Assembly: GCA_963775505.1 (NCBI GenBank)
Contig: CAVZIL010000001.1
Location: 558,001-622,000 of the forward strand
Source of the DNA: JAIBJN01 sp963775505
Lineage (GTDB): Bacteria; Actinomycetota; Thermoleophilia; Gaiellales; Gaiellaceae
Direction of reading: 5' to 3'
Length of the DNA stretch: 64,000 nt
Below, in pieces: positions 16,424-25,562 of this stretch. The position numbers were made by a program, and so were the translations under genes. The notes beneath the pieces are model-generated. The model had not been told where the DNA came from and did no database searches. It worked only from the letters and a program-made list of their open reading frames with translations. Every line of letters begins with the position of its first letter. Position 1 is the first letter of the stretch.

Positions 16424-17214
16424 TGACCCGCCTCCGCGGCGCGGGCGCCCAGGTAGGCCTCGACAACGCGCGGATCGGTAGCCACGTGCTCGAACGACCC
16501 CTCGGCGATCTTCTCCCCGTGATCGAGCGCGACGACCCGGTCGGAGATCCCCTCGACGACGTGCATGTCGTGCTCGATCACGAGGATCGTGTAGCCACCC
16601 ACGTCGCGCAGGCGAGCGATCAGCTCGGTGATCTCGTGGGTCTCCGCCGGGTTCATCCCCGCGGCGGGCTCGTCGAGGAGGAGCAGGCGGGGCGATGTTC
16701 CGGTGGCGCGCGCGATCTCCAGGCGGCGGCGGTTCGCGTAGGAGAGGCTGTACGCCGGCTGCTCCATCCGGTAGCCGACGAGGCGCTTGCCGAAGAACGC
16801 CAGCCGCTCCTCGGCGAGCGCGTCGACCTCCTTCTCCTCCCGTCGAGCGGCGGGCGTCCGCAATGCCGACTGCCAGAAGCGCGCCTTCGTGTTGCCGTAG
16901 GTGGCCGCCTTGACGTTCTCCTTCACGGTCATGTTGAGGAAGAGGCGCAGCGTCTGGAAGGTGCGGGCGATTCCGAGCTGCGCGATCCGGTGCGGCTCGA
17001 GTCCGACGATGTTCTTCCCGTCGAAGAGGATCTCGCCGTGGTCGGGGCGGTAGATCCCCGTCACGAGGTTGAAGAACGTCGTCTTGCCGGCGCCGTTCGG
17101 GCCGATGACGCTGACGACCTCCCTCTCGGCCACGGTCAGGTCGAGCCTGCCGATCACGGCGAGGCCGCCGAAGGACTTGCTCACGTCGCGCAGCTCGAGC
17201 AGCGGGGAGGCCAT
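16420..17214 (-). CDS. livG: Branched-chain amino acid-type ABC importer, ATPase LivG
   Basis: 264 residues from ATG 17214, which overlaps the LivM stop by one base (TGATG). Walker A is GPNGAGKTTFFN (about 39-50), the LivG hallmark GIARTFQTLRLF is at about 86, the signature is the LivG-type LSYANRRRLEIARA, and Walker B is LLLLDEPAAGMNP. The TILVIEHDMHVVEGISDRV segment is the H-loop. It pairs with LivF to power the transporter. Confidence 0.93.
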   Translation of the reverse strand: MASPLLELRDVSKSFGGLAVIGRLDLTVAEREVVSVIGPNGAGKTTFFNLVTGIYRPDHGEILFDGKNIVGLEPHRIAQLGIARTFQTLRLFLNMTVKENVKAATYGNTKARFWQSALRTPAARREEKEVDALAEERLAFFGKRLVGYRMEQPAYSLSYANRRRLEIARATGTSPRLLLLDEPAAGMNPAETHEITELIARLRDVGGYTILVIEHDMHVVEGISDRVVALDHGEKIAEGSFEHVATDPRVVEAYLGARAAEAGQ

Positions 17215-18650
17215 CAGATTGGATTCTCCACCCGCGGGGAGCCGAGCAGGCCCTGGGGGCGCATCGTCATCATCGCGACGAGGATCGCCCCGAAGAGAAG
17301 CTGGCGCGTGACGCTCGGCTGCTCGATGAGTCGGGTCTCCCAGACGAATGCGGCCAGGTAGATGGTCGGTATGAGGAGGATGGTGCGCGCGTCGCCGCGG
17401 AGCTGCGTGAGCGTGAGCGCGGCCGCGACCAGGAGCACGAAGGCGAGGTTCCCCAGCAGCTCCTGGTTTTCCACCGGGAGGATGACCCAGGAGTCGAGCA
17501 GCCCGCCGAGCGTGCCTCCCGCCGGCTCGCCCTCCACGCCGGCGGGCCAGATCCACGCGACGAGCCCGTGCACGACGAAGCCGAAGGCGACGATCGCGCC
17601 CGCGACGACTGCGAGGCGCCGCCACGGCCTCACGGTCGCCAGGAGCACGGCCACGAGCGCGCCGTAGAAGAGCCACCTGGCGTTCTCGGGCGTGCGCAGG
17701 ATCTCGGGAACGGCCGCAACGATGATCGCGCCGAGGACGGCTCCCGAGATGGAGCCGGCGCCGCCGAGGATGAGGGCGGCGTAGATCATGATCAGCAGGA
17801 CGACCTCGAAGTTCTGCGGGAAGACGCCCGTCTGCACCGCGGCGAAGATCGAGCCGGTGAGTCCGGCGATGGCGGCGCCCATGGCGAAGGCAAGGAGCTT
17901 GAGCCGGTTGACCGGCGTCGTCATCAGCTCGGCCGCCAGGGGATCCTCGCGGGACGCGCGCCAGCCGCGGCCGGTGCGCGAGTCGTTCAGGTAGAAGAGC
18001 CCGACGGCGATGAGCGCGAGCAGGATCAGGAGCAGGAAGTAGTAGTCGCGCACGTCGCTGAGCTCGAGGCCGAAGATCTCCATGCGGTCGATCCCTGGGA
18101 TCCCGTTCGGCCCGCCGGTCAGGTCCAGCGGCTCGTCGCGCCACGGCACGTTGATGCGGTCGAGGTTGAGCGCGAGCTCGACGAAGATCTGCGCGAAGAA
18201 GAGGGTCGTGATCGCGAGGTAGTCGCCGACGAGGCGCCACGACGGCAGGCCGAGCAGGAGCCCGAGCAGGGCCGAGGCGGCGACGACGAGGGGGATCGCG
18301 AGCTCCGTCGGCAGGTGGATGTCGAACTGGTCCGACGAGACCCAGGCGTACATGTAGGCGCCGAAGCCGTAGAAGGCCACGTAGCCGAGGTCGAGCAGGC
18401 CGGCCCAGCCGACCACGATGTTGAGGCCGAGGGTGAGGAGCGCGAAGAGCAGCACGTTCACGCCGATGCGGATGTGGAACGCCGAGTCGGTGAGGAAGGG
18501 GAAGAGCGCGCAGATCCCCAGGAAGGCGAAGAAGCGCGGCCCCGGCCCGACGCGGTCGAAGGCGCGGCGCGCCGGGGCGGTCAGCCCTGTGTAGTACTCG
18601 GTGCGCAGCTCCTGCTCGGAGACCCACTCGTCGGTGCCGATGCGAGGCAT
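17214..18650 (-). CDS. livM: Branched-chain amino acid-type ABC importer, permease LivM (extended)
   Basis: 478 residues, longer than the usual 300-420 of LivM. After a 45-residue cytoplasmic N-terminus, the core permease has the LivM marks: LGLNIVVGWAGLLDLGYVAFYGFGAY in two adjoining pieces (about 80-105), the RTGRGWRASREDPLAAELM coupling loop (about 235) and LAFAMGAAIAGLTGSIFA. About four additional membrane segments follow the point where most LivM proteins end, before the final VAMMTMRPQGLLGSPR that is the family C-terminal motif. Start ATG 18650 leaves a 5-bp gap to LivH. Confidence 0.9.
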   Translation of the reverse strand: MPRIGTDEWVSEQELRTEYYTGLTAPARRAFDRVGPGPRFFAFLGICALFPFLTDSAFHIRIGVNVLLFALLTLGLNIVVGWAGLLDLGYVAFYGFGAYMYAWVSSDQFDIHLPTELAIPLVVAASALLGLLLGLPSWRLVGDYLAITTLFFAQIFVELALNLDRINVPWRDEPLDLTGGPNGIPGIDRMEIFGLELSDVRDYYFLLLILLALIAVGLFYLNDSRTGRGWRASREDPLAAELMTTPVNRLKLLAFAMGAAIAGLTGSIFAAVQTGVFPQNFEVVLLIMIYAALILGGAGSISGAVLGAIIVAAVPEILRTPENARWLFYGALVAVLLATVRPWRRLAVVAGAIVAFGFVVHGLVAWIWPAGVEGEPAGGTLGGLLDSWVILPVENQELLGNLAFVLLVAAALTLTQLRGDARTILLIPTIYLAAFVWETRLIEQPSVTRQLLFGAILVAMMTMRPQGLLGSPRVENPI

Positions 18651-18655
18651 CAGTC

Positions 18656-19573
18656 CTAGACCTTGGTTAGCACCGGTGAGCCGAGGATCCCCGTGGGCCG
18701 GACGAGCATGACCACGATGAGGATCCCGAAGACGATGAGGTTCTGGAAGGTGGAGGAGATGTAGCTGGCGGTGAACGCCTCCGCGAGGCCGATCACGAGC
18801 CCGCCCAGCATCGCTCCGGGGATGTTCCCGATGCCGCCGATGACCGCGGCGGTGAAGCCCTTGAGCCCGGCGATGAAGCCCATGAAGTGGAAGACGCGCT
18901 CGAAGACGAGCCCGACCATCACGCCGGCCGCGCCCGCGAGCACCGAGCCGATGAGGAACGTCGCCACGATGACGCGGTCGACGTCGACCCCCATCATCGC
19001 TGCCGCCTCGCGGTCGTAGGAGGTTGCGCGCATCGCCTTTCCGAGCCGCGTCCTGCTGACGAGCAGCGTGAGCGCGATCATGAGGAAGACGGCGGAGCCG
19101 ATCACGAGGATCCTGACGAGCGAGATGCGAAGGGGACCCCACTCGATGCCGGTCGAGAACGGGATCAGCTGCGGGGTGTCGTACGTGCGAAACTGCGCCG
19201 AGAAGAGGAGCAGAGCCGAGGCCTGGAGGAAGAACGAGACGCCGATCGCGCTGATCAGCGGCGCGATGCGCGGCGCGTTTCGCAGGGGCCGGTAGGCGAA
19301 GCGCTCGATCACGACGCCCAGGAGGCCCGCGCCGAGCATCCCCGCGAGGAACACGAGGATCAGGAGCGGCGCCACCGGGAGCATCGGCGAGTCGGCGCCC
19401 CCGAGCGCGGTCAGGACGAAGTACCCGATGAAGGCGCCGAACATGTAGACCTCGCCGTGGGCGAAGTTCAGCAGCTTGAGGATCCCGTAGACCATGGAGT
19501 ACCCCAGGGCGATGAGCGCGTAGACGCTCCCCAGGGTGACGCCGTTCACCAACTGCTGAACGAAGAAGTCCAT
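18656..19573 (-). CDS. livH: Branched-chain amino acid-type ABC importer, permease LivH
   Basis: 305 residues with about eight membrane helices. Family motifs: FVQQLVNGVTLGSVYALIAL at the N-terminus, GILKLLNFAHGEVYMFGAF (about 30), the coupling helix LGKAMRATSYDREAAAMMGVD (about 190) and GFTAAVIGGIGNIPGAMLGG. ATG 19573 is the start, since upstream in-frame sequence is Arg-rich and runs into the hairpin described separately. It lies downstream of the binding-protein gene. Confidence 0.93.
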   Translation of the reverse strand: MDFFVQQLVNGVTLGSVYALIALGYSMVYGILKLLNFAHGEVYMFGAFIGYFVLTALGGADSPMLPVAPLLILVFLAGMLGAGLLGVVIERFAYRPLRNAPRIAPLISAIGVSFFLQASALLLFSAQFRTYDTPQLIPFSTGIEWGPLRISLVRILVIGSAVFLMIALTLLVSRTRLGKAMRATSYDREAAAMMGVDVDRVIVATFLIGSVLAGAAGVMVGLVFERVFHFMGFIAGLKGFTAAVIGGIGNIPGAMLGGLVIGLAEAFTASYISSTFQNLIVFGILIVVMLVRPTGILGSPVLTKV

Positions 19574-19595
19574 CCGCTGCCTTCGGACCCGGGTC

Positions 19596-19627
19596 GGCCG
19601 TGCGGCTCCCGCGGGAGCCGCACGGCC
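19596..19627 (-). promoter_or_regulatory. Strong hairpin between binding-protein gene and livH
   Basis: GGCCGTGCGGCTCCC (19596-19610) and its exact complement GGGAGCCGCACGGCC (19613-19627) form a 15-bp stem with almost no loop in the 76-bp gap between the binding protein and livH. Without a U-tract it is more likely a partial terminator or mRNA-stabilising 3' end that lets the binding protein be made in excess over the membrane parts. Confidence 0.7.
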
Positions 19628-19649
19628 CTGTCTCACGTGATCTTCCTAC

Positions 19650-20828
19650 TTACTGGAGGAGCTGGTAGCTCCCGTCGTCCTGCACCTGGAAGATGAAGAA
19701 CGTCGCATCCTGGATGTCGCCGTCCTCCGTGAAGGCGATCGGCTGGCCGAGGATCGACTCCGGCAGGTTGGTCTGGCCCATCTGCTCGAGGATGGCCTCG
19801 CGCGTGGGCTCGCCGCCGTCCTGGCACACGGCCATGGCCGCCTCCATGACGACGGTCGTCGCCGCGAAGGTCGGAGGCCCGAACGTGCCGAAGTCGCCGT
19901 ACTCGGCCTCGAAGGCCGTCACGAGCTCCTGGATCGCCGGATCCTCGAGCCCGGTGATGTCGGGTGCGAATGCCGATACGTAGGAGCCCGCGATCGAGAA
20001 GTCGTCCGGCGAGAAGAGACCGTCGGACCCGAAGATCACGACGTCCTTGCCCTGCTCCTCGAGCTGGTTGCCGAAGAGCTGCGCGTTGGCCGCCACCTGC
20101 CACGGCAGGAAGACGACGTCGGTGTCGTCGGAGACCGCCGAGACGAGACCCGAGAAGTCCGTCTGGTCCGCGCTCACCGACTCCCGGGTGACCGTGGCGC
20201 CGCCGGCTTCGAGGGCCTCGGTGGTCGAGTCCGCCAGACCGGTGGAGTACGAGCTCTGGTCGTCGATGATGAGCACGTTCGCCGCGCCGAGCTCGTCGAG
20301 CATGTACGTCGCGTCGGTGGGGCCCTGGTCGGCGTCCGTCGGAACCACGCGGAAGAAGGTCGCGTAGTCCGTCAGATTGGTCGCCGTCGCCGAAGCCGAG
20401 ATGAACGCCATGCCGGCGTCGCCGTAAATGGCCTCGACCGCATCGACCTCCTGGCTGCCTGCCGGCCCGACGACCGCGACGATGTCCGCGTTGGAGACGA
20501 ACTGGGGCGCGACCGTGGCTGCCTGGGCCGGGTCGAGCTGCGTGTCGCCCTCGACGAGCGTGAACGTCGTGCCGTGCATCTCGTTGAACTGGTCGACCGC
20601 GAACTTCGCCCAGTTCAGCTGCTCCTGGCCGATCGCGGCCACGTCGCCGGTGAACGGGCCCATGATCCCGATCGAGGCCGTGCAGTCGACCGCCTCCATG
20701 TCCCCGTCCGTGGCGGCCGTCGTGTCCTCTCCGGCCGGCTCGTCGTCATCGTCTCCGCCGCAGCCGGCTGCCACGATCGCGAGCGCGGCGACCAGCGCGA
20801 GCAGGATCCAGTAGCGGGACTTCCTCAT
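19650..20828 (-). CDS. ABC importer substrate-binding lipoprotein (LivJ/LivK family)
   Basis: 392 residues. Lipoprotein signal peptide with lipobox VAAGC (Cys22) followed by an acidic linker. The type I periplasmic-binding fold is visible from ASIGIMGPFTGDVAAIGQEQ (about 50), with LVEGDTQLDPAQAATVAPQF and VVGPAGSQEVDAV in the first lobe and LIIDDQSSYSTGLADSTTE at the hinge. It captures the ligand outside the membrane for LivHMGF. The ligand cannot be read from the sequence. The start overlaps the cupin gene stop by 4 nt (ATGA). Confidence 0.92.
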   Translation of the reverse strand: MRKSRYWILLALVAALAIVAAGCGGDDDDEPAGEDTTAATDGDMEAVDCTASIGIMGPFTGDVAAIGQEQLNWAKFAVDQFNEMHGTTFTLVEGDTQLDPAQAATVAPQFVSNADIVAVVGPAGSQEVDAVEAIYGDAGMAFISASATATNLTDYATFFRVVPTDADQGPTDATYMLDELGAANVLIIDDQSSYSTGLADSTTEALEAGGATVTRESVSADQTDFSGLVSAVSDDTDVVFLPWQVAANAQLFGNQLEEQGKDVVIFGSDGLFSPDDFSIAGSYVSAFAPDITGLEDPAIQELVTAFEAEYGDFGTFGPPTFAATTVVMEAAMAVCQDGGEPTREAILEQMGQTNLPESILGQPIAFTEDGDIQDATFFIFQVQDDGSYQLLQ

Positions 20829-21565
20829 GCGCGCCTCTCCTCTCCTTGGGCCTCTGGGACGTTGTATGCCATCGAGGGGTCGCCGGCCGGATGGAAGACG
20901 CCGAGGACCCTGAGCGTCCCCGAGCCGACGTTCTCGAGAATGTGCGGCTCCTGCGGCGGAAAGTGAATGCAGGAGCCCGGCCGCACGCTCGAGCTCTCGC
21001 CGCCCATGTGGAGCACGCCCTCTCCGCCGAGGATGTACGCCACCTCCTCGTACATGTGGTAGTGGACCTTCGCGCGCCCCGGAGGGATCGAGCCGACGAA
21101 CTGGGTGACGGTCCGACAGCCGAGCTCCTCGTTGGCGACGTAGCGGAACTCGCGATCCTTCCCGGCCGGGTGGGCGGGCTGGTCCGCGACCCGGATCGGT
21201 CCCGGCGGGCCGCTCGCCTCCGCGCCGGCCTCCGGCTCGAGGCCGAGCACCGAGACGAGGACGAGCTCGCTGGGGCCGGGGTTCTCGACCTCGTAGGTCG
21301 ACCCCGGGGGGACGAGGAGGCCTGTCTCCGGCTCGACGGCGTGGTCGGTGCCGTCGAGGCTGACGGTCCCGGTCCCCGCCACCGCGAAGAGCAGCTCCTC
21401 CCGCTCCGAGGCGCCCCGCCGCTGCGAGCGCCCGGCCGCGAAGCGGATCACGCGCTGCTCGAGGGCGTCGCAACCGAAGTCCGAGCCGATCGTCACCCGT
21501 GTCGTGGCCGTGTCGCCCTCGTCTCGGCGGGCCTCGGCCGAGGCCTCGTCGGTCACGTACCGCAC
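20825..21565 (-). CDS. Two-domain cupin protein
   Basis: 246 residues, GTG start. Two cupin barrels: the first around REELLFAVAGTGTVSLDG and LLVPPGSTYEVENPGPSEL (about 56-105), the second with the metal-ligand motif AKVHYHMYEEVAYILGGEG (about 165-183) and HFPPQEPHILENVGSGTL. The second domain keeps the His/His/Glu...His pattern, while the first lacks most ligands. Such proteins are oxygenases, isomerases or ureidoglycine aminohydrolase-like enzymes. As first gene of the importer operon it may act on the imported compound. It is divergent from the molybdenum hydroxylase operon across 232 bp. Confidence 0.82.
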   Translation of the reverse strand: MRYVTDEASAEARRDEGDTATTRVTIGSDFGCDALEQRVIRFAAGRSQRRGASEREELLFAVAGTGTVSLDGTDHAVEPETGLLVPPGSTYEVENPGPSELVLVSVLGLEPEAGAEASGPPGPIRVADQPAHPAGKDREFRYVANEELGCRTVTQFVGSIPPGRAKVHYHMYEEVAYILGGEGVLHMGGESSSVRPGSCIHFPPQEPHILENVGSGTLRVLGVFHPAGDPSMAYNVPEAQGEERRA

Positions 21566-21760
21566 CGACTACGCCCCGGGGGCGGGGCCGGGGCCGTTCG
21601 CGTGAGCCGTGACCTCGAGCATGGGCCTCACTTCACTCCTTCTGACGCCGCTCCGGCGGCGTGGTTAGGCGCGCCCGTCCCGCTGGGGACGACGTACCCT
21701 ACACCGGCCGCGGAGTCCAGACGGGGTGTCGGGGGCGCGCGCCCTTCCGACGCGCGACCC

Positions 21761-21791
21761 TTGACGGGTGAAGGATCGGGTTCGTTAGGAT
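21761..21791 (+). promoter_or_regulatory. Promoter of the molybdenum hydroxylase operon, leaderless
   Basis: TTGACG (21761-21766) and TAGGAT (21786-21791) are spaced by 19 nt (18 if TTAGGA is used). The -10 box ends 6 nt before the first ATG, so the mRNA would be leaderless. The rest of the 21566-21797 gap shows no further gene. Confidence 0.5.
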
Positions 21792-21797
21792 CGCCGA

Positions 21798-22610
21798 ATG
21801 CTGCTGAGCGAGGTCGGGTACGCGCGACCTTCCAGCGTTGACGAGGCCGTGCGGCTCCTGGCGGAGAACGACGGCGCGAGGCCGCTCGCGGGGGGCCAGA
21901 CGATCGTCAACGTGATGAAGTCGCGCGCTGCGGCGCCCGACGTCCTCGTCGATCTCGCCGACCTCGCCGACCTGCGGACGATCGCGGTCACCACGGGCGG
22001 CTCGCTGGAGCTCGGGGCGCTCGCGACCTACGCCCAGGTGATCGCCTCCTCCGAGGTGAAGGCGGCCCGCCCGGTGGTCGCGGAGGTCGCCGCGCAGATC
22101 GCGGACGTCCAGGTGCGAAACCGCGGGACCGTCGGCGGCAACGTCTGCTCCAACGACCCCACGAACCACCTGCCGCCCGTGTTCGTGGCCGCCGGCGCCT
22201 CCATGACGCTCGTCGGTCCGGACGGAGAGCGCATCGTCCCGGCCGAGGAGTTCTTCCTCGGCGTCTACATGACGGCAGTCGGCCCGGGAGAGCTCCTCAC
22301 GAAGGTCGTCGTCCCGGCTCGGGACGGCGCGGGCGACGGCTTCAGCGCGATCGCGATCGGTGCGGACGGCACGTGCATCGTCAATGCCGCCGCGACCGTC
22401 GCCGGCGACGAGGCCCGCGTCGTCCTCGGCTGCGTCGCCGCCACGCCGGTCCTGCTCACGGCGGCCGCGGACGCGGGCGCCGTCCGCGAGGCCGTGCGTA
22501 CCGCCGGGCTCGACCCTCCGTCGGACGTGCACGGCCCCGCCGAGTATCGTCGCCACCTCGCCGAAGTGGTCGCCGAGCGGGCCGTCGCCGCCGCCCAGGA
22601 GGCCGTCTAG
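21798..22610 (+). CDS. Molybdenum hydroxylase FAD-binding subunit (CoxM/CutM type)
   Basis: 270 residues. The FAD domain of the xanthine dehydrogenase/CO dehydrogenase family: ARPLAGGQTIVNVMKSR (about residues 27-43) is the first FAD loop and VRNRGTVGGNVCSNDPTNHLP (split as VRNRGTVGGNV and CSNDPTNHLP, about 105-125) is the second; GELLTKVVVP marks the C-terminal domain. The subunit passes electrons from the 2Fe-2S subunit to an acceptor. It is followed immediately by the iron-sulfur and molybdopterin subunits. Confidence 0.92.
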   Translation: MLLSEVGYARPSSVDEAVRLLAENDGARPLAGGQTIVNVMKSRAAAPDVLVDLADLADLRTIAVTTGGSLELGALATYAQVIASSEVKAARPVVAEVAAQIADVQVRNRGTVGGNVCSNDPTNHLPPVFVAAGASMTLVGPDGERIVPAEEFFLGVYMTAVGPGELLTKVVVPARDGAGDGFSAIAIGADGTCIVNAAATVAGDEARVVLGCVAATPVLLTAAADAGAVREAVRTAGLDPPSDVHGPAEYRRHLAEVVAERAVAAAQEAV

Positions 22611-23099
22611 ATGGCTCCCGTGACGAGCATGCGCGTCTCGGTCACGGTCAACGGCGAGGTCTATGAGCGCGAGGTCGAGGCGCGCCGGCTGCTCGTCCAC
22701 CTGATCCGCGACGACCTCGATCTGACGGGCACCCACATCGGCTGCGACACAGGGAACTGCGGCGCGTGCACCGTCATCCTCGACGGCCTCGCCGTCAAGT
22801 CCTGCATGCTCCTCGCCGTCCAGGCCGACGGCGCCTCGATCGAGACGATCGAGTCGCTCGCCGGATCGGACGGGGCGCTTCATCCGCTCCAGCAGGCCTT
22901 CTCCGATCGTCATGCCCTCCAGTGCGGCTACTGCACGCCCGGGATGCTGATGAGCGCGAAGCACCTGCTCGACCACAACGCGGAGCCGACGGAGAACGAG
23001 ATCCGGCGCGCGATCCAGGGCAACATCTGCCGCTGCACCGGCTACGTCAACATCGTCGAAGCGATCGGCGCCGCGGCGAAAGGGGAGGTGTCTGCGTGA
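22611..23099 (+). CDS. Molybdenum hydroxylase 2Fe-2S subunit (CoxS type)
   Basis: 162 residues. The N-terminal plant-type 2Fe-2S domain has HIGCDTGNCGACTVILDG plus a distal Cys in KSCMLLAVQ (about residues 44-68). The C-terminal four-helix 2Fe-2S domain has LQCGYCTPGMLM and NICRCTGYVNIVEAI (about 102-113 and 137-151). All eight cluster cysteines are present. Its ATG follows the CoxM-type stop without a gap and its stop overlaps the GTG of the large subunit. Confidence 0.95.
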   Translation: MAPVTSMRVSVTVNGEVYEREVEARRLLVHLIRDDLDLTGTHIGCDTGNCGACTVILDGLAVKSCMLLAVQADGASIETIESLAGSDGALHPLQQAFSDRHALQCGYCTPGMLMSAKHLLDHNAEPTENEIRRAIQGNICRCTGYVNIVEAIGAAAKGEVSA

Positions 23100-25562
23100 C
23101 CACGACGGCGCCCGAGCAGGTCGAGGCTCCGCAGAAGGGATTCGCGGGCACGAGCATCCCGCGCAAGGAGGACAAGCGCCTCGTGCAGGGCGAGGGCGTC
23201 TTCTTCGACGACGTCAAGCGCCACGGGATGGGCTACGTCCACTTCGTCCGGTCGCCGTATGCCCACGCGGGCATCGTCTCGATCGACGTGTCCGCCGCCG
23301 AGGCGGTCGAGGGCGTGTACGGGACGCTCATCGGCGAGGAGGTGGCTGCGCAGACCGACCCGTTCTTCGAGATGTCGACGCCGCCCGGAAGCGAGATCCG
23401 CGACTACGCGCTCGCCGTGGGGAAGGTCCGCTTCGCGGGCGAGCCGGTGGCGGCAGTGGTCGCCAAGACGCGGGAGCTGGCGCGCGACGCTGCCGAGCTC
23501 GTCGAGGTCGAGTACGAGCCTCTCGAGCCGGTCCTCGACGCAGTCGCGGCCGCCGAGCCCGGCGCCCCCATCCTGCACGACGAGGCCGGGTCGAACGTCG
23601 TCTGGTCGGGGACCTTCGAATGGGGCGACTTCGACGAGGCGCTGGCCGAGGCCGATCGCGTCGTCAAGATCGACCGCCTCTACTTCCACCGTTTCGCGTC
23701 CACGCCGCTCGAGTGCGCAGGCGCGCTCGTCGAGTACGACCGCGGCACTACGCAGTGGACGCTGCACTGCAACCACCAGATGCCGGGCATCGGGATCGTC
23801 TGGATGGCCCCGGCGCTGCGGGTCGGCACCGACAAACTCCGCATCGTCACGCAGGACATCGGCGGCGGCTTCGGCAACAAGATCACGCTCGCACCCGTAC
23901 TTCGTGGCCCTGTGCCTGTTGGCGCGCAAGCTCAACCGGCCGGTGCAGTGGACGGAGTGGCGGACGGACCAGCACACCGCGAACACGCACGGGAACGAGC
24001 GGACCTTCCTCGACGTCGAGGTGCCGGTGCGCTCCGACGGGACCATGCTCGGCTTCAGGGTCAAGGCGTTCGACGACGCAGGCGCCTTTCCACGCTACGA
24101 GCCGCTCGGCTGCATCATCTGGGCGCAGGTGACGCCCGGCTGCTACCGCTGGCGCCACGTGAAGGTCGACTTCACGCAGACATGCACGAACAAGTCGCCG
24201 ACGGCGCCCAACCGCGGCTACTCGCGCATGCAGCAGCTCTGGTTCACGGAGCGGGTGGTCGACGTCGTCGCGCACGAGCTCGGGCTCGACCCCGTGGAGG
24301 TGCGCAAGCGCAACTACATCCGCAGCGACGAGATGCCCTACGAGACGCCGAACGGCTGCGTCTACGACTCCGGCGACTACGCGCGCTGCCTCGACATCGC
24401 GCTCGACCTGGTCGGCTACGACGCCCTCGAGGAGCGGCGGAAGGACGCCGAGTCCCGGGGCAAGCTGCTCGGGCTGGGCATCGGCTCGACGCTCGACTCG
24501 GGGACGAACAACTTCGGGCAGTCGCAGATCTTGAACCCGGAGCTCCAGTTCTCCGGGAACAACGAGGTCGCCACCGTGCGGCTCGACATCTTCGGGGAGA
24601 TCGTCGTCACGCTCGGCACCACGCCTCAGGGCCAGAGCCACGAGACCGTGGCCTCGCAGGTGGTCGCGGACCTCCTCGGCGTGACGCCGGACGACGTCCA
24701 CGTACGCGCGGGCCACGACAGCTACTGGAACTCCCACGCCGGCTTCTCGGGCACGTACGCGAGTCAGTTTGCGGTCACCGGCCTCGAGGCCGTGAAGGGG
24801 GCCACACTCGCTCTCGCCGACCAGATCCGCCGGCTCGCCGCCGTCATCCTCGGCGCCGACGGGCCGGACGACATCGTGCTCGAGGAGGGCATGGCCAAGC
24901 GGCGCGACATGCCGGAAGCGGCGCTGCCGTTCATGGCGTGCGGCGCCATCATCAACGTGAACAACGCCGGTCTGCCGCCGGAGCTCGACGACGTCACGCT
25001 CAACTGCCGCTACGTGTACCGGCCGCCGTTCCAGGCTCCCGACACGGAGCGAAAGTTCGGGAATCTGACGCTCACGTACGCGACGCAGATCCACGCGTGC
25101 GTCCTCGAGGTCGATCCCGAGACAGGCGTGTACGAGATCGTCGACTACGCGGCCGTGGACGATTGCGGCACGCGCATCCACCCCCAGATCGTCGAGGGCC
25201 AGGTGCACGGCGCGACGGCGCACGCGCTCGGCGCCGCGACGTTCGAGACGTTCCCGTACGACGAGGACGGGACGCTGCTCGCGAGCAACTTCTACGACTA
25301 CCACGTGCCCCACGCCCTCGACATGCCGCCCCTGAAGACGGGGTTCATCGAATCGCCGTCGCCCTTCAACTCCCTCGGCACCAAGGGCATGGGGGAGGGC
25401 GGAGGCGCCGGCATCCACGCCGTCTGCGCCGCTCTCCAGGACGCGCTCCGCCCGGTCGGCAGCCCGATCGTGACCGAGAGCCACAACCCGTACCACCGGG
25501 TGTGGGAGCTGATCAAGGACCCGGCGGCCAGCCGCGCCGGCGTCGAGGTCTCGGACAGGTGA
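23096..25562 (+). CDS. Molybdenum hydroxylase large subunit (CoxL/xanthine dehydrogenase type), one frameshift
   Basis: About 821 residues once a single extra base at about 23891 is removed. The first frame ends with ITQDIGGGFGNK-like sequence (VTQDIGGGFGNKITL) and the second resumes with HPYFVALCLLARKLNRPVQW, exactly the family continuation. The N-terminal domain starts GTSIPRKEDKRLVQGEG; later motifs are NRGYSRMQQLWFTERVVD at the active-site loop and GMGEGGGAGIHAVCAAL near the C-terminus with the catalytic Glu (GEGG). The CO-specific AYRCSFR loop is absent, so this is a hydroxylase of an organic substrate, not CO dehydrogenase. GTG 23096 overlaps the previous stop. Confidence 0.9.
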
